In this document: piece by piece, positions 1-8,837 of the stretch
Layout: every line of letters starts with the position of its first letter
How positions within the stretch are numbered: position 1 is the first letter of the stretch
Program-made: the position numbers and the translations under genes
Origin: Anaerobacillus alkaliphilus
Lineage (GTDB): Bacteria > Bacillota > Bacilli > Bacillales > Anaerobacillaceae
Reading direction: 5' to 3'
Length of the DNA: 64,000 nt
Assembly (NCBI RefSeq): GCF_004116265.1
Contig: NZ_QOUX01000001.1
Location: 1 to 64,000, forward strand
Notes under the pieces: generated by a model
Database searches by the model: none
The model's input: only the letters and a program-made list of their open reading frames with translations
Told to the model about the DNA's origin: nothing

Positions 1-172
1 TGTGGAAGGGATAAGTGCTGAAAGCATCTAAGCATGAAGCCCCCCTCAAGATGAGATTTCCCTTGGAGTTAATCCAGTAAGACCCCTTAAAGATGATGAG
101 GTTGATAGGTCTCGGGTGGAAGCACGGCGACGTGTGGAGCTGAGAGATACTAATCGGTCGAGGACTTATCCT
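1..172 (+). rRNA. rrl: 23S rRNA, 3' end (partial)
   Basis: The first 170 or so bases read as the 3' end of a Firmicutes 23S rRNA: the segment around 118-170 contains GGAAGCACGGCGACGTG, then GAGAGATACTAATCGGTCG and GAGGACTTATC, which is the classical last helix and tail. The gene enters from outside the window on the plus strand. The exact mature end (about 170-173) is estimated by similarity to the Bacillus end, so it is uncertain by a few bases. Confidence 0.95.
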
Positions 173-235
173 AAAAATAAGAATTGAATTTTACTCAAGT
201 CTTAAATGTGTGCGTATTGACTTTAACTTAGATTA

Positions 236-345
236 ATGTGCTCCTGCGTCTACAAGCATTGCTTCGAAGCAAGCTTCCTCGTCGCAAAGCTGCATGAAGA
301 TATCCTAAGAAGCATCTCATGATGTAATTGAAGTCAGTCGCTTTG
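236..345 (+). repeat. rRNA spacer repeat, copy 1
   Basis: This part of the 23S-5S spacer is clearly related to 650-765 downstream of the 5S gene. Shared blocks in the same order are ATGTGC, CTGCGTCTAC, GAAGC-AAG, TTCC, TGCAAAGC or CGCAAAGC, ATCTCA-GATGT and GTCAGT. It holds small inverted repeats such as GCTTCGAAGC. It is probably non-coding, and no tRNA is visible in the spacer. Confidence 0.6.
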
Positions 346-372
346 TTATCTAGTTTTCAGGGAATGACCCTT

Positions 373-458
373 AAGAATTATGAATTATGAATTGTTTAAA
401 GCTTCTCAGAGAAGCTTTAAGAACAATTGAACATTCATAATTGACAATTCACAATTGA
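373..458. repeat. AT-rich palindromic repeat in rRNA spacer
   Basis: The stretch opens with repeated AATTATG units, has a central inverted repeat AAAGCTTCTC-A-GAGAAGCTTT (398-418), and closes with AATT-containing units ending CAATTCACAATT. A shorter relative with the same ends lies at 27196-27261 before pdp. Short dispersed AT-rich repeats like this are common in Bacillaceae; I do not recognise a named family. Confidence 0.5.
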
Positions 459-462
459 ATAA

Positions 463-579
<117 letters not shown>

Positions 580-589
580 AACTAAGAAA

Positions 590-617
590 AACACATCCGG
601 TATGGATGTGTTTTTTT
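590..617 (+). terminator. rRNA operon terminator
   Basis: A 9-bp hairpin, AACACATCC / GGATGTGTT with a 5-base loop, runs into seven T residues directly after the 5S gene. This is a typical rho-independent terminator closing the rRNA operon. Confidence 0.9.
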
Positions 618-649
618 GTGCAATCAACAAGTTTTGGATAGGTTAAATG

Positions 650-765
650 GTATATGTGCATCTGCGTCTACTAGTAAAGCTTAGAAGCGAAGTTCCACGA
701 TGCAAAGCCACGGATCATGGAAGTATCTCACGATGTGAACGAGGTCAGTAGCTCTTCGTTACTAA
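650..765 (+). repeat. rRNA spacer repeat, copy 2
   Basis: A diverged second copy of the 236-345 spacer sequence, placed after the 5S terminator. It keeps ATGTGC-TCTGCGTCTAC, GAAGCGAAG, TTCCACGATGCAAAGC, ATCTCACGATGTGAACGAG and GTCAGT-GCT. It is probably the trace of an rRNA-spacer duplication or recombination. Bases 766-844 show nothing further that I can name. Confidence 0.5.
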
Positions 766-844
766 AGTAAAGGAGTCTATCGATGATGTCTTCTGAAAAT
801 AAATTAATAAAACTGATACTTAAATAGAGAATGTAGAAATAATA

Positions 845-889
845 ATAGGAGGGTGAATAAAGAAAGCGGTTCTTTATTCATCCTCCTAT
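845..889 (-). terminator. terminator after methyltransferase gene
   Basis: A 20-bp stem (845-864 with 870-889, one G-T wobble) with a 5-base loop lies seven bases beyond the stop codon at 896. The T-tract on the minus strand is weak and interrupted (TATTATTTCT). It probably ends the minus-strand transcript. Confidence 0.7.
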
Positions 890-895
890 ATTAGA

Positions 896-1603
896 TTATT
901 TTAAACAACGGAAAATTCGATAACCTAAACGCCCATTTAACTTTTCTAATAATGAACTATGGGTCTGTAAGATTTCGAAAACATTGGGATCAATATAATT
1001 AGAAGGGTCATTTTTCTCGCCAATAAATTCTTTTGGTCTATCATGATCTTCCTCTATCATAACCTCAGTAAATCCGGCTCTAAGAAACTCTTCTTTCCAT
1101 TCTTCTTCAGTAAATACCCTCTCAATACCATAAACCTCAGTAATTTCTTTTTTTTCATCTTCTGACAAGTTGTTTTCGGCTGTCATTTCTATTGAAATTA
1201 GTCTTCCTGCTTTTTTTAAAACCCTAACCATTTCCGGTAAGGATTGACTAGTTTGTGTAAAGGCAATCACCGATTCTGCTGTAATAAAGTCAAATATTTC
1301 ATCCGAAAATGGAAGTTTTTCAGCATTGGCCTTTATCAGTTTGATAGGCAGTTCATTTTTTTCAAAACGCTTTTTGGCTTTTCTGATCATCGTGGTATGA
1401 GCATCAATAGCAATAACGTCACATTTATATGTTTTTGCAAGAAAAACAGCTGTTTGTCCAGTTCCACATCCAACATCGAGAATTTTCTTATCAGGGGTAA
1501 TACTTTCCTTTGTTAGTATTTTTTTTGTTAAGAAAGATCCACCAGGGTGAGCGCTAGTAATGCCAAGGTCTGCGAGCATATCCGTGTAAGTCAATTTTTT
1601 CAT
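896..1603 (-). CDS. class I SAM-dependent methyltransferase
   Basis: The 235-residue protein has the SAM-binding motif I LDVGCGTGQT at residues 42-51, an acidic residue after the next strand (VIAIDAH), and a post-I region LIKANAEKLPFSDEIFDF typical of Methyltransf_11 enzymes such as UbiE-like or small-molecule methyltransferases. The start is supported by GGAAAGG a few bases upstream. The gene stands alone between the rRNA operon and the E1-like gene on the same strand, with its own terminator. The substrate cannot be read from sequence. No membrane segment or signal peptide is visible, so it is cytosolic. Confidence 0.85.
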   Translation of the reverse strand: MKKLTYTDMLADLGITSAHPGGSFLTKKILTKESITPDKKILDVGCGTGQTAVFLAKTYKCDVIAIDAHTTMIRKAKKRFEKNELPIKLIKANAEKLPFSDEIFDFITAESVIAFTQTSQSLPEMVRVLKKAGRLISIEMTAENNLSEDEKKEITEVYGIERVFTEEEWKEEFLRAGFTEVMIEEDHDRPKEFIGEKNDPSNYIDPNVFEILQTHSSLLEKLNGRLGYRIFRCLK

Positions 1604-1689
1604 TTTTTCAATTCCTTTCCAAACGTTTGCTTTAATTTATGCAGGTCATTTGGGAAGGGGAACAAATAGTAAACGTGATTATTTAGATA

Positions 1690-2724
1690 TTATTCACCTA
1701 CTAAACTTGTATAAAGACGTTTGGCAATAGTTTGATCATTAGTCCCTTGAATTAATAAGCGTCCATTTTTAAATAGTGATAAAGTATATTCATCGTATGT
1801 GAGACGCAGTAGGTAGGGTGTCCTAACAACATTCCCAACTCTCGTCCACTTAGTATGAAAATCATCAAAATTAATGTTGTTCTGGAAACTTTCAGGTGTA
1901 ATTTGTATGGAGTTTCTTCCACACAATGATGTAACTAAGCTTGTATATTTGGCGTTTTCTAAAAATGTAAAGTTTTTTTGTTGGCAACAAGGACATGTTT
2001 TATTTAAAGAATGTTGAAACGGAAACTCATCAAAGTCATTTTTCCAAACATCTATTTGTAGCATTTCTTGCCTAACTGAATGAGTATCTTCGATTAGTAG
2101 TTTAAATGCTTCTGTCGCTTGGTAAGAGGCTATAATATGAACAATAGTACTCAGAACACCTACTGTGTCACAAGTATCACCATGTCCAATCTCTGCGTCC
2201 GGAAATAAACATCGAAAACATGGCGTCTTATAGGGAATTATAGTAGTAGTCATCCCACGAGAATGAACAACTCCTCCGTAAATCCAAGGTATTCCTAACT
2301 TATGACTAATATCATTGATGAGGAAACGAGTTGTCATGTTATCAGTGCCATCAAGAATTAAGTCTGAACCTTTAACAATTTCCTCAATATTACTTGCATT
2401 CACATCTTCAATATAATAAGTAATATCAACAGAAGAATTAATTAATGCTAGCTTTTCTTTTGCGGCAACTACTTTTGGTAAATGATGAAGAGCATCATGT
2501 TCGTCAAATAACATTTGCCTTTGCAAATTACTTTCCTCTACAAAGTCCCTGTCTACTATTCTTATTCTTCCAACTCCTGCTCGAACTAAGTGATTTGCTA
2601 ACGCTGTCCCTAAGGCTCCCATTCCAATAATTGTAACTATTTTTTTACTAAGCTTCTCTTGACTTGTATTACCTTCAGGCCAAAAAAGTAATTGTCGCGA
2701 ATATTTCACAAATTTTTTATCCAT
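1690..2724 (-). CDS. ThiF/MoeB-family adenylyltransferase (E1-like), probably for MoaD
   Basis: The 344-residue protein is an E1-type activating enzyme. The nucleotide-binding loop GMGALG is at 34-39, the acidic VDRD motif at 57-60, NLQRQ at 66-70 and two zinc CxxC pairs at C169/C172 and C244/C247. C185 lies in the crossover loop. These enzymes adenylate the C-terminal Gly-Gly of ThiS or MoaD. The C-terminal third resembles Bacillus ThiF. Divergent placement next to the pterin oxidoreductase, with moaD about 2.5 kb away, suggests service to molybdopterin/tungstopterin synthesis, but ThiS activation cannot be excluded. No thi genes are visible in the window. Confidence 0.85.
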   Translation of the reverse strand: MDKKFVKYSRQLLFWPEGNTSQEKLSKKIVTIIGMGALGTALANHLVRAGVGRIRIVDRDFVEESNLQRQMLFDEHDALHHLPKVVAAKEKLALINSSVDITYYIEDVNASNIEEIVKGSDLILDGTDNMTTRFLINDISHKLGIPWIYGGVVHSRGMTTTIIPYKTPCFRCLFPDAEIGHGDTCDTVGVLSTIVHIIASYQATEAFKLLIEDTHSVRQEMLQIDVWKNDFDEFPFQHSLNKTCPCCQQKNFTFLENAKYTSLVTSLCGRNSIQITPESFQNNINFDDFHTKWTRVGNVVRTPYLLRLTYDEYTLSLFKNGRLLIQGTNDQTIAKRLYTSLVGE

Positions 2725-2884
2725 AATTCATTCTCCCTATGGTCTATTAGTCTAGATTTACTAGTATTTATTAACATAGTTATAAAACTAGTTTATCCAA
2801 AAAATGGTGTTGATTAAAGAGGAATTTTCTTAGATTATGCAGAAATAGTAGTTGTTTGATAAATAATGTTAGGGAGGGTTTTTC

Positions 2885-4708
2885 ATGGAATTAGGTGGTT
2901 ATCGTAATCATGAAGCTTGGGTAAATTTGACTGATGGCACTATTGAGTATCGAAAATTAAATGAAGAAGATGCGAAGAAGTACATTGGTGCAAGAGGTTT
3001 AGGTGTGAAATATATGGTTGATAATCAGGTTTACAATGCCGAGCCATTATCTCCAGAGAATATTCTTGCTGTTATGACTGGTCCTTTAACTGGTACGAGA
3101 ATTCACATGAGTGGACGTCTCTGTACAGTGACTCGTTCACCTTTGACAGGAACAGTAACAGATTCACACTTAGGTGGCTGGACTGCAGCAAGACTGAAAT
3201 GGGCAGGCTTCGATAATTTAATATTTACAGGAAAGAGTGAACAACCAGTTTACTTATATGTTGAAGATGGAAAAGCGGAATTAAAAGATGCCTCTAGTTT
3301 ATGGGGAAAAACCACTCGCGAAACAGTAAAAGCATTACAGGAGTTGTATGGTAAAAAAGATACTAGTATTATGACGATCGGGCAAGGTGGGGAGAATTTA
3401 GTAAGGTATGCAGGTTGGATGAACGAAGACGATCGTGCAGCAGGCAGAGGCGGAACTGGTGCGGTAGCAGGATCAAAAAATTTAAAGGCCATCGTAATTA
3501 TGGGAAGTCAAAAAGGTAATATGCCTCAACCTGCTCTTCCAGATCTTTATCCTGATGCAATAAAAGCTGGGCTAACAGCTATTAATGAAGGCGCTCTTAC
3601 TGCACCTAGAAAAGGTGGTTTATCAGTTTATGGTACGAACGTATTAATGAATATTATGAATGAAGTTGGTGGTTTACCAACGAAAAACTCTCAGGAATCT
3701 TATTTTCCAGATGCTGATGAAATTAGTGGAGAGACGATTCGAGATGAATTATTAGTAGCAGAGCCAACGTGTCACGCCTGTCCTGTAGCCTGTAAGAAGG
3801 AAGTTGAGGTAAAGGAAGGTAAGTATAAAACAAGAACAGAAAGCTATGAATATGAATCAGCTTGGGCGTTAGGGGCAAACTGTGGCACTTCAAATAAAGA
3901 AGCTATTGCTTACTTAATTAATCAATGTAATGACTATGGAATTGACACAATTGAGTTAGGTAATACATTATCAGTAGCTATGGAAGCTTCAGAAAAAGGG
4001 CTATTGAAGGAAGATATTGAGTGGGGCGATGTTGATAAAATGATCGCACTAACAGAGCAAATCGTTCGACGAGAGGGACTTGGCGATATTTTAGCTGAAG
4101 GTCCAGGGAGAGCAGCAGCTGAATTTGGAAATGCAGATATCGCTATGGTTGTTAAAAACCAAGCAATCCCAGCTTACGACCCAAGAGCGGTTCAAGGGAT
4201 TGGATTAGCGTATGCAACAAGTAATCGTGGGGCATGCCATTTAAGAGGCTATACAATAGCGGCTGAAATTGCAGGAATCCCAGAAGCAGTTGATCGTTTC
4301 CAAGTAGAAGGAAAAGGAGAACTACTAAAGATATTCCAAGACTTACACGCATTCTCCGACTCTCTTGATTTATGTAAATTCTCCTCATTCTCTGAAAATG
4401 CAGATCATTATGCACAACAATATTCTGCCGTAGTAGGAATTGAACTTACCGGTGATGACATCATGAAAATTGGTGAGAGAGTTTATAATATTGAGAGATT
4501 TTTTAATAATCAAGCTGGATTTGATGGGAAGGATGACACGTTGCCACAACGTTTCTTAGTGGAGCCTGCTACCGGAAATTCAGCGGGTTCAATCAGCCAT
4601 CTTGCTCAGATGTTAAAAGAATACTATCATGTACGAGGCTGGGAAGATGGTGTGGTTACAAAAGAGAAATTAAAAGAACTAGAAATTGAAGTAAGTGTTG
4701 GAGCATAA
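2885..4708 (+). CDS. aor: aldehyde ferredoxin oxidoreductase (tungstopterin enzyme)
   Basis: The 607-residue protein fits the AOR family in full length. The N-terminal domain (about 1-210) carries GPLTGT and the glycine-rich segment around 186-196 typical of pterin binding. The [4Fe-4S] cluster ligands are C296, C299 and C303 (CHACPVAC) and C497 (LDLC). AOR enzymes oxidise aldehydes to acids with ferredoxin as electron acceptor, using a bis-tungstopterin or bis-molybdopterin cofactor, in the cytosol. AGGGAGGG lies a few bases before the ATG. A terminator follows at once, so the gene is monocistronic. MoaD, a small Gly-Gly protein and an E1-like enzyme surround it. The substrate aldehyde is unknown; the neighbouring SDR enzyme may be related. 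Confidence 0.93.
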   Translation: MELGGYRNHEAWVNLTDGTIEYRKLNEEDAKKYIGARGLGVKYMVDNQVYNAEPLSPENILAVMTGPLTGTRIHMSGRLCTVTRSPLTGTVTDSHLGGWTAARLKWAGFDNLIFTGKSEQPVYLYVEDGKAELKDASSLWGKTTRETVKALQELYGKKDTSIMTIGQGGENLVRYAGWMNEDDRAAGRGGTGAVAGSKNLKAIVIMGSQKGNMPQPALPDLYPDAIKAGLTAINEGALTAPRKGGLSVYGTNVLMNIMNEVGGLPTKNSQESYFPDADEISGETIRDELLVAEPTCHACPVACKKEVEVKEGKYKTRTESYEYESAWALGANCGTSNKEAIAYLINQCNDYGIDTIELGNTLSVAMEASEKGLLKEDIEWGDVDKMIALTEQIVRREGLGDILAEGPGRAAAEFGNADIAMVVKNQAIPAYDPRAVQGIGLAYATSNRGACHLRGYTIAAEIAGIPEAVDRFQVEGKGELLKIFQDLHAFSDSLDLCKFSSFSENADHYAQQYSAVVGIELTGDDIMKIGERVYNIERFFNNQAGFDGKDDTLPQRFLVEPATGNSAGSISHLAQMLKEYYHVRGWEDGVVTKEKLKELEIEVSVGA

Positions 4709-4715
4709 TAAGGTT

Positions 4716-4745
4716 AGGGATGATACCAAGTATCATCCCTTTTTT
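4716..4745 (+). terminator. aor terminator
   Basis: A perfect 10-bp hairpin AGGGATGATA / TATCATCCCT with a 5-base loop is followed by five T residues. The T-tract is also the left target duplication of the miniature element that follows, so the insertion went into the terminator tail. Confidence 0.9.
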
Positions 4746-4748
4746 AAA

Positions 4749-4939
4749 GGCTCTTTTCGTATAAATTGTGGCTTTTCTATCCTAAAATTATCGAAAATTA
4801 CCCTAGATGGAGATATCAACCAAAAAACTATGTAAGAAAAGAGCATTACTTAACAAATTAGTGGTGAATTCTTAGTAATTTGTGTAAAAATCCGGCTTTT
4901 GGAATTTTTACGAAAGCAACAAACTTTGCGAAAACAGCC
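4749..4939. mobile_element. miniature inverted-repeat element, copy A
   Basis: A 191-bp non-coding element with imperfect terminal inverted repeats: the left end begins GGCTCTTTTCGT and the right end is TTTGCGAAAACAGCC. It is flanked by a perfect 8-bp direct repeat TTTTTAAA (4741-4748 and 4940-4947), the expected target duplication. Related copies lie at 40641-40863 and 42639-42845. The right half holds a 10-bp hairpin (GTAAAAATCC with GGAATTTTTAC). It encodes no protein and must depend on a transposase elsewhere. This copy is the most diverged on the left side. Confidence 0.85.
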
Positions 4940-4954
4940 TTTTTAAAAGACTAA

Positions 4955-5215
4955 TCATCCACCAGCTCGAAATGTTTTTTTACGAAAGTTTACTAAAACT
5001 GTCTTTAAAACAGTTTCGTCCTCTGACCTAAATAGTATTTGTACTTTAGGGATCCAAGACTGAAACATAAAAAATCTTTCCTCAGTAGAGACCTCACATT
5101 CCCAACTTTCCGAAACAAAAAGTTCATCGGTAACTGCTTTGGACCCTAATTGTAGGAGATAGCTGATAATGTCTTTCCGTAATATACCACGGATCTCCAA
5201 TTTTTCTTCTTCCAT
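4955..5215 (-). CDS. small protein ending in Gly-Gly, downstream of moaD
   Basis: An 86-residue protein translated two bases after the moaD stop, with AGGTGG upstream of its ATG, so the two genes are coupled. I do not recognise it with certainty. Its size and position recall the MoaD-related C-terminal domain (DUF1952) known next to or fused with MoaD in some bacteria; this is from memory. The protein ends RKKTFRAGG, so it carries a terminal Gly-Gly like MoaD itself. It has no membrane segment. A longer start 11 codons upstream exists but overlaps moaD and lacks a good ribosome site. Confidence 0.7.
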   Translation of the reverse strand: MEEEKLEIRGILRKDIISYLLQLGSKAVTDELFVSESWECEVSTEERFFMFQSWIPKVQILFRSEDETVLKTVLVNFRKKTFRAGG

Positions 5216-5216
5216 G

Positions 5217-5492
5217 TTAGCCACCTGCAACCGGAGGAAATAAAGCAATTTGATCAGCTTCTTTTGTTGGGGAAGCTAACCCTTCTAGGTGGATGATATT
5301 CCTACCATTTATAAATACATGGACAAGCGGTTTTAATTTTCTATCTTCTGTAAATAACTCTTCGTTCATTAAAGGGTATTGCTCTACTAGTTTATCAAGA
5401 ACCGATAAGATTGATTGACCATCAGCTACCGTAAGAGTAACTGTTTTTCCTCCGCAAATCTCTCGAAAGTTCGCAAAAACTTTAATTAGCAT
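5217..5492 (-). CDS. moaD: MoaD/ThiS-family sulfur carrier protein
   Basis: The 91-residue protein has the ubiquitin-like fold signature of molybdopterin synthase small subunits: KVFANFRE at the N-terminus, VFINGRN near residue 60, and the C-terminal PPVAGG whose last glycine is adenylated and thiocarboxylated. The start at 5492 is chosen because GAAAGGAG sits at proper spacing; the open frame continues upstream but that part looks non-coding and overlaps the divergent SDR promoter region. It is transcribed with the next small Gly-Gly protein. The likely activating enzyme is the E1-like protein at 1690-2724. Confidence 0.88.
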   Translation of the reverse strand: MLIKVFANFREICGGKTVTLTVADGQSILSVLDKLVEQYPLMNEELFTEDRKLKPLVHVFINGRNIIHLEGLASPTKEADQIALFPPVAGG

Positions 5493-5580
5493 TCTATCAC
5501 TCCTTTCTCTTATTATTATTATAGAGAAAGGAATATTTGACAATAAATATGATGAAAATAATAGAAAAAGGGATGAAGAA

Positions 5581-6321
5581 ATGGATCGTAAAGTAGTTGT
5601 TGTAACCGGAGGAGCAAATGGTATAGGCAAAGAAATTGCCAGACAATATGGAGGTAATCGTTATCTTGTAGTCATTGCTGATAGGGATGAGGCACAAGGA
5701 CAGCATGTGACAGCGCAAATAATAGCTGATGGAGGTGAAGCACTAGTAATAAAAACTGATGTTAGTGTCCCCTCTAATATAGAGGAACTATTTAACAAGG
5801 TACATAGTTCCTACGGAAGAGTAGATGTGCTAATTAATAATGCAGGTATTTCAAAGTGGGGTTCACCATATGATTTGGCTGTGAGTGAGTGGGATTACAT
5901 TATCAATACTAACTTGAGAAGTGTGTTCTTATGTTCTAGAGAAGCAGCAAAGATGATGAGAGATAATGGTGGTGGTTCAATCGTTAACATTGCATCGACA
6001 AGAGCGATTATGTCCGAACCAAACTCTGAAGCCTATGCTGCATCAAAAGGAGGAATATTATCTTTAACACATGCGCTAGCAGCTTCACTAGGTACCGATA
6101 ACATTAGAGTTAACGTAGTCAGCCCAGGATGGATTGAGACAGGTAATTATGATGAGTTACGAGAGACTGACCATCAACAGCATTTGACGAATAGAGTTGG
6201 TAGACCGAGCGACGTTGCGAAGGCATGTCTTTATTTAACAGCAGAAGATAATGATTTTATAACTGGTACGAACATTATTATTGATGGAGGAATGACCCGC
6301 AAGATGATTTATGAAGAATAA
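5581..6321 (+). CDS. short-chain dehydrogenase/reductase
   Basis: The 246-residue classical SDR has the cofactor loop TGGANGIG (9-16), NNAG at 86-89, and the catalytic set N111, S139, Y152 and K156 (YAASK). The C-terminal DGG motif is also typical. Such enzymes oxidise or reduce alcohols, aldehydes or ketones with NAD(P)H. D34 and R35 after the second strand favour NAD(H) over NADP(H), though weakly. It lies divergent from moaD with 88 bases between starts. An alcohol-to-aldehyde step feeding the nearby aldehyde oxidoreductase is possible but unproven. Confidence 0.88.
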   Translation: MDRKVVVVTGGANGIGKEIARQYGGNRYLVVIADRDEAQGQHVTAQIIADGGEALVIKTDVSVPSNIEELFNKVHSSYGRVDVLINNAGISKWGSPYDLAVSEWDYIINTNLRSVFLCSREAAKMMRDNGGGSIVNIASTRAIMSEPNSEAYAASKGGILSLTHALAASLGTDNIRVNVVSPGWIETGNYDELRETDHQQHLTNRVGRPSDVAKACLYLTAEDNDFITGTNIIIDGGMTRKMIYEE

Positions 6322-6348
6322 AAGGTATCGGCTTTAGCCGATACCTTT
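6321..6348. terminator. bidirectional terminator between SDR and permease genes
   Basis: A 12-bp perfect hairpin AAAGGTATCGGC / GCCGATACCTTT with loop TTTA separates the convergent genes. T-rich tails are present on both strands. Confidence 0.88.
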
Positions 6349-6355
6349 CTTTTCT

Positions 6356-7873
6356 CTAAGCAATCTTTTTATCAGAGTTTAGATCAATAGAGTTTGTTGC
6401 AGTGTTTTTCTTAAATGTAAACAGGATAAAGAATACTGCAATTACGAGATAACCTAACATAAAATCGTAATTAGCTCCAAAAGTAAGTTTAGGTGCGTGC
6501 ATTAAGCCAATGTAAGATAAACCTGCACCTATTAATGAGAAAAGTGCTGCTTTCTTAAAGTTATGATCAATAATAAAGACTGTAATCGCACCAAGAATAA
6601 TTCCTGAGAACATTGCACCTTGACCAAGTGGGACAATAGCACTAGAAAAATTAGCAACCGCTTCGCCAGCTGAATTATTAAAACGAGACATGATAAAGTT
6701 TGCTAAGTAAGGAAGCATTGCTAATACAACTGCCGGATAGTATTTTGTTTCATTCGTTTGAAAGGCAGTAGATACCATTGAAATACCAACGAATACAAGG
6801 ATTGGTGCAACAACAGAGATTGGAATGATTGCAGAAAGTGCAGCAATTACACCTGTCATAGCTGTTATTCCAAAAACAACTGCATTTAAAATACTGTATC
6901 CACGTCCAGCACCCATCCACTTTGATCCTACGGAAGCAATATAAACAGTCGTTGGGAACATTCCACCAAATAAAGAACCAATCACAGTTCCTGCTCCATC
7001 AACAGCTTGACATTCTCTAACATCATATCGATCACCTTCTCCAGCCATAGCTTCAACATTGTTCATCGTTTCTACAGCGTTGTAAATTGTAATCGGTAAT
7101 ATTACAGCTAATAAAGCAATCATTGTTCCAAATAAAAGTCCCATACCCTCGAATGCAGCGAAAGTTGGTAGTAATGGATAAAAACCAAAATTAGCTAAAC
7201 CTTCTGAGATTTTTGATGTATCTGAATAACCTAAAGTAAATGCTAGAACTGTTCCAATGACAATGGCAAATAACGAAGCTGGAATTTTAAAAGGTAATGT
7301 TACCTTTCCAACTAGACCTACCAAAATAACAGCTAACACAAATAATCCAACAACAGGCATCTGGAAAGTTCTGAATAACATTTCTCCAGCGATAAAAGTT
7401 AAAGCTACCCCAGCTAGTGCACCTAACATTGCAGCACGAGGGATATTATTTCTTACCCAGTTTCCAGTTAAACTTAACAAAATCTCGATGAGTCCACTTA
7501 ACATACACGCTGCTAGGGCAATCTTCCAAGCTAGTTCAGGGTCACCTGTTAAAGCATTTGCAGGTGCTAAAACACCAAATAAGAAAACGAACATAACAGG
7601 TGTACTAATACCGTAAGAAAGTGCAGTGACATTAGCTCTTCCTTCTTTTTTTGCCAGTTTACCAGCAGAATAAGCATAATATAAATTTCCGACAATAACT
7701 GCAACAGCAGCACCTGGAATTACCTTTCCAAACACAATACTTGCTGGAAAGCCCATACCTAGCATTGTAACTGCAATAATAACGAAGTTAGCAAGGTTGT
7801 TCTGAAATAACGCAAAGAAAGCATCGGTATCTTCTTTTTTATACCATGGGTAATGAACTTGTTTAGTTGACAT
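6356..7873 (-). CDS. NCS2-family purine (xanthine/hypoxanthine-type) permease
   Basis: The 505-residue protein is strongly hydrophobic with 12 or more predicted membrane segments and reads as a xanthine/uracil/vitamin C permease family member. Signature regions include GMGFPASIVFGKVIPGA near the N-terminus and the polar segment NAVETMNNVEAMAGEGDRYD in the middle. It follows xpt by 33 bases on the same strand, so both lie under the guanine riboswitch. It is longer than PbuX and resembles the guanine/hypoxanthine (AzgA-like) branch more than the UraA-like branch. The exact purine is not certain. Confidence 0.85.
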   Translation of the reverse strand: MSTKQVHYPWYKKEDTDAFFALFQNNLANFVIIAVTMLGMGFPASIVFGKVIPGAAVAVIVGNLYYAYSAGKLAKKEGRANVTALSYGISTPVMFVFLFGVLAPANALTGDPELAWKIALAACMLSGLIEILLSLTGNWVRNNIPRAAMLGALAGVALTFIAGEMLFRTFQMPVVGLFVLAVILVGLVGKVTLPFKIPASLFAIVIGTVLAFTLGYSDTSKISEGLANFGFYPLLPTFAAFEGMGLLFGTMIALLAVILPITIYNAVETMNNVEAMAGEGDRYDVRECQAVDGAGTVIGSLFGGMFPTTVYIASVGSKWMGAGRGYSILNAVVFGITAMTGVIAALSAIIPISVVAPILVFVGISMVSTAFQTNETKYYPAVVLAMLPYLANFIMSRFNNSAGEAVANFSSAIVPLGQGAMFSGIILGAITVFIIDHNFKKAALFSLIGAGLSYIGLMHAPKLTFGANYDFMLGYLVIAVFFILFTFKKNTATNSIDLNSDKKIA

Positions 7874-7906
7874 TTTAATTCTTCTCTCCTTATTAGTTGG
7901 GAATAA

Positions 7907-8506
<600 letters not shown>

Positions 8507-8526
8507 CTACTAACTTACAAAATAAA

Positions 8527-8584
8527 AAGCTCGAATTTTCCCATCACCCATAGAAACTATGAGTGGATGAAAAAATTCGAGCTT
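8527..8584 (-). terminator. riboswitch expression-platform terminator
   Basis: A long hairpin on the minus strand (AAGCTCGAATTTTTTC at 8584 downwards, pairing with GGAAAATTCGAGCTT) ends in TTTTTATT, 33 bases before xpt. The 5' arm contains CATCCACTCATAG, which can pair with CTACGAGTGGATG from the 3' strand of aptamer helix P1 (8638-8650), giving the alternative antiterminator. Confidence 0.88.
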
Positions 8585-8645
8585 AATTAAACTCAAATAT
8601 AGGAAAGCCTGTAAAATATAAAAATTTACAAAAGGGCTACATCCA

Positions 8646-8712
8646 CTCGTAGTCGAGTCATTTACGGTAACTCGGTAGAGACTTGCAGGCCATATTCCTG
8701 CGATTATACGAG
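8646..8712 (-). promoter_or_regulatory. guanine-type purine riboswitch aptamer
   Basis: On the minus strand the aptamer keeps the purine-riboswitch core: P1 CTCGT/ACGAG, J1/2 ATAATCG, the P2 loop AATATGG, J2/3 GTCTCTACC, the P3 loop ACCGTAAATG and J3/1 ACTAC. The residue equal to position 74 of the xpt aptamer is C, so guanine or hypoxanthine rather than adenine should bind. Ligand-stabilised P1 frees the downstream terminator, so the switch should turn xpt and the permease off. Confidence 0.95.
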
Positions 8713-8837
8713 ATCAATTATTTTGTTGTTTGTAGTGTGATTATAGCACATGAATTTAGAATTGAATAGATTATTTTCCGAATGAATTTCAGAATATATA
8801 AAATATCGTTCGTTAATTTCCAGTTATAGTTAGTATT

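Noticed and set aside
1244-1516. 90-codon frame antisense to the methyltransferase
   Set aside because: Shadow frame inside a gene with clear motifs on the other strand.
5493-5630. N-terminal extension of moaD by 46 residues
   Set aside because: Hydrophobic, unlike any MoaD, overlaps the SDR gene start; the ribosome site points to the start at 5492.
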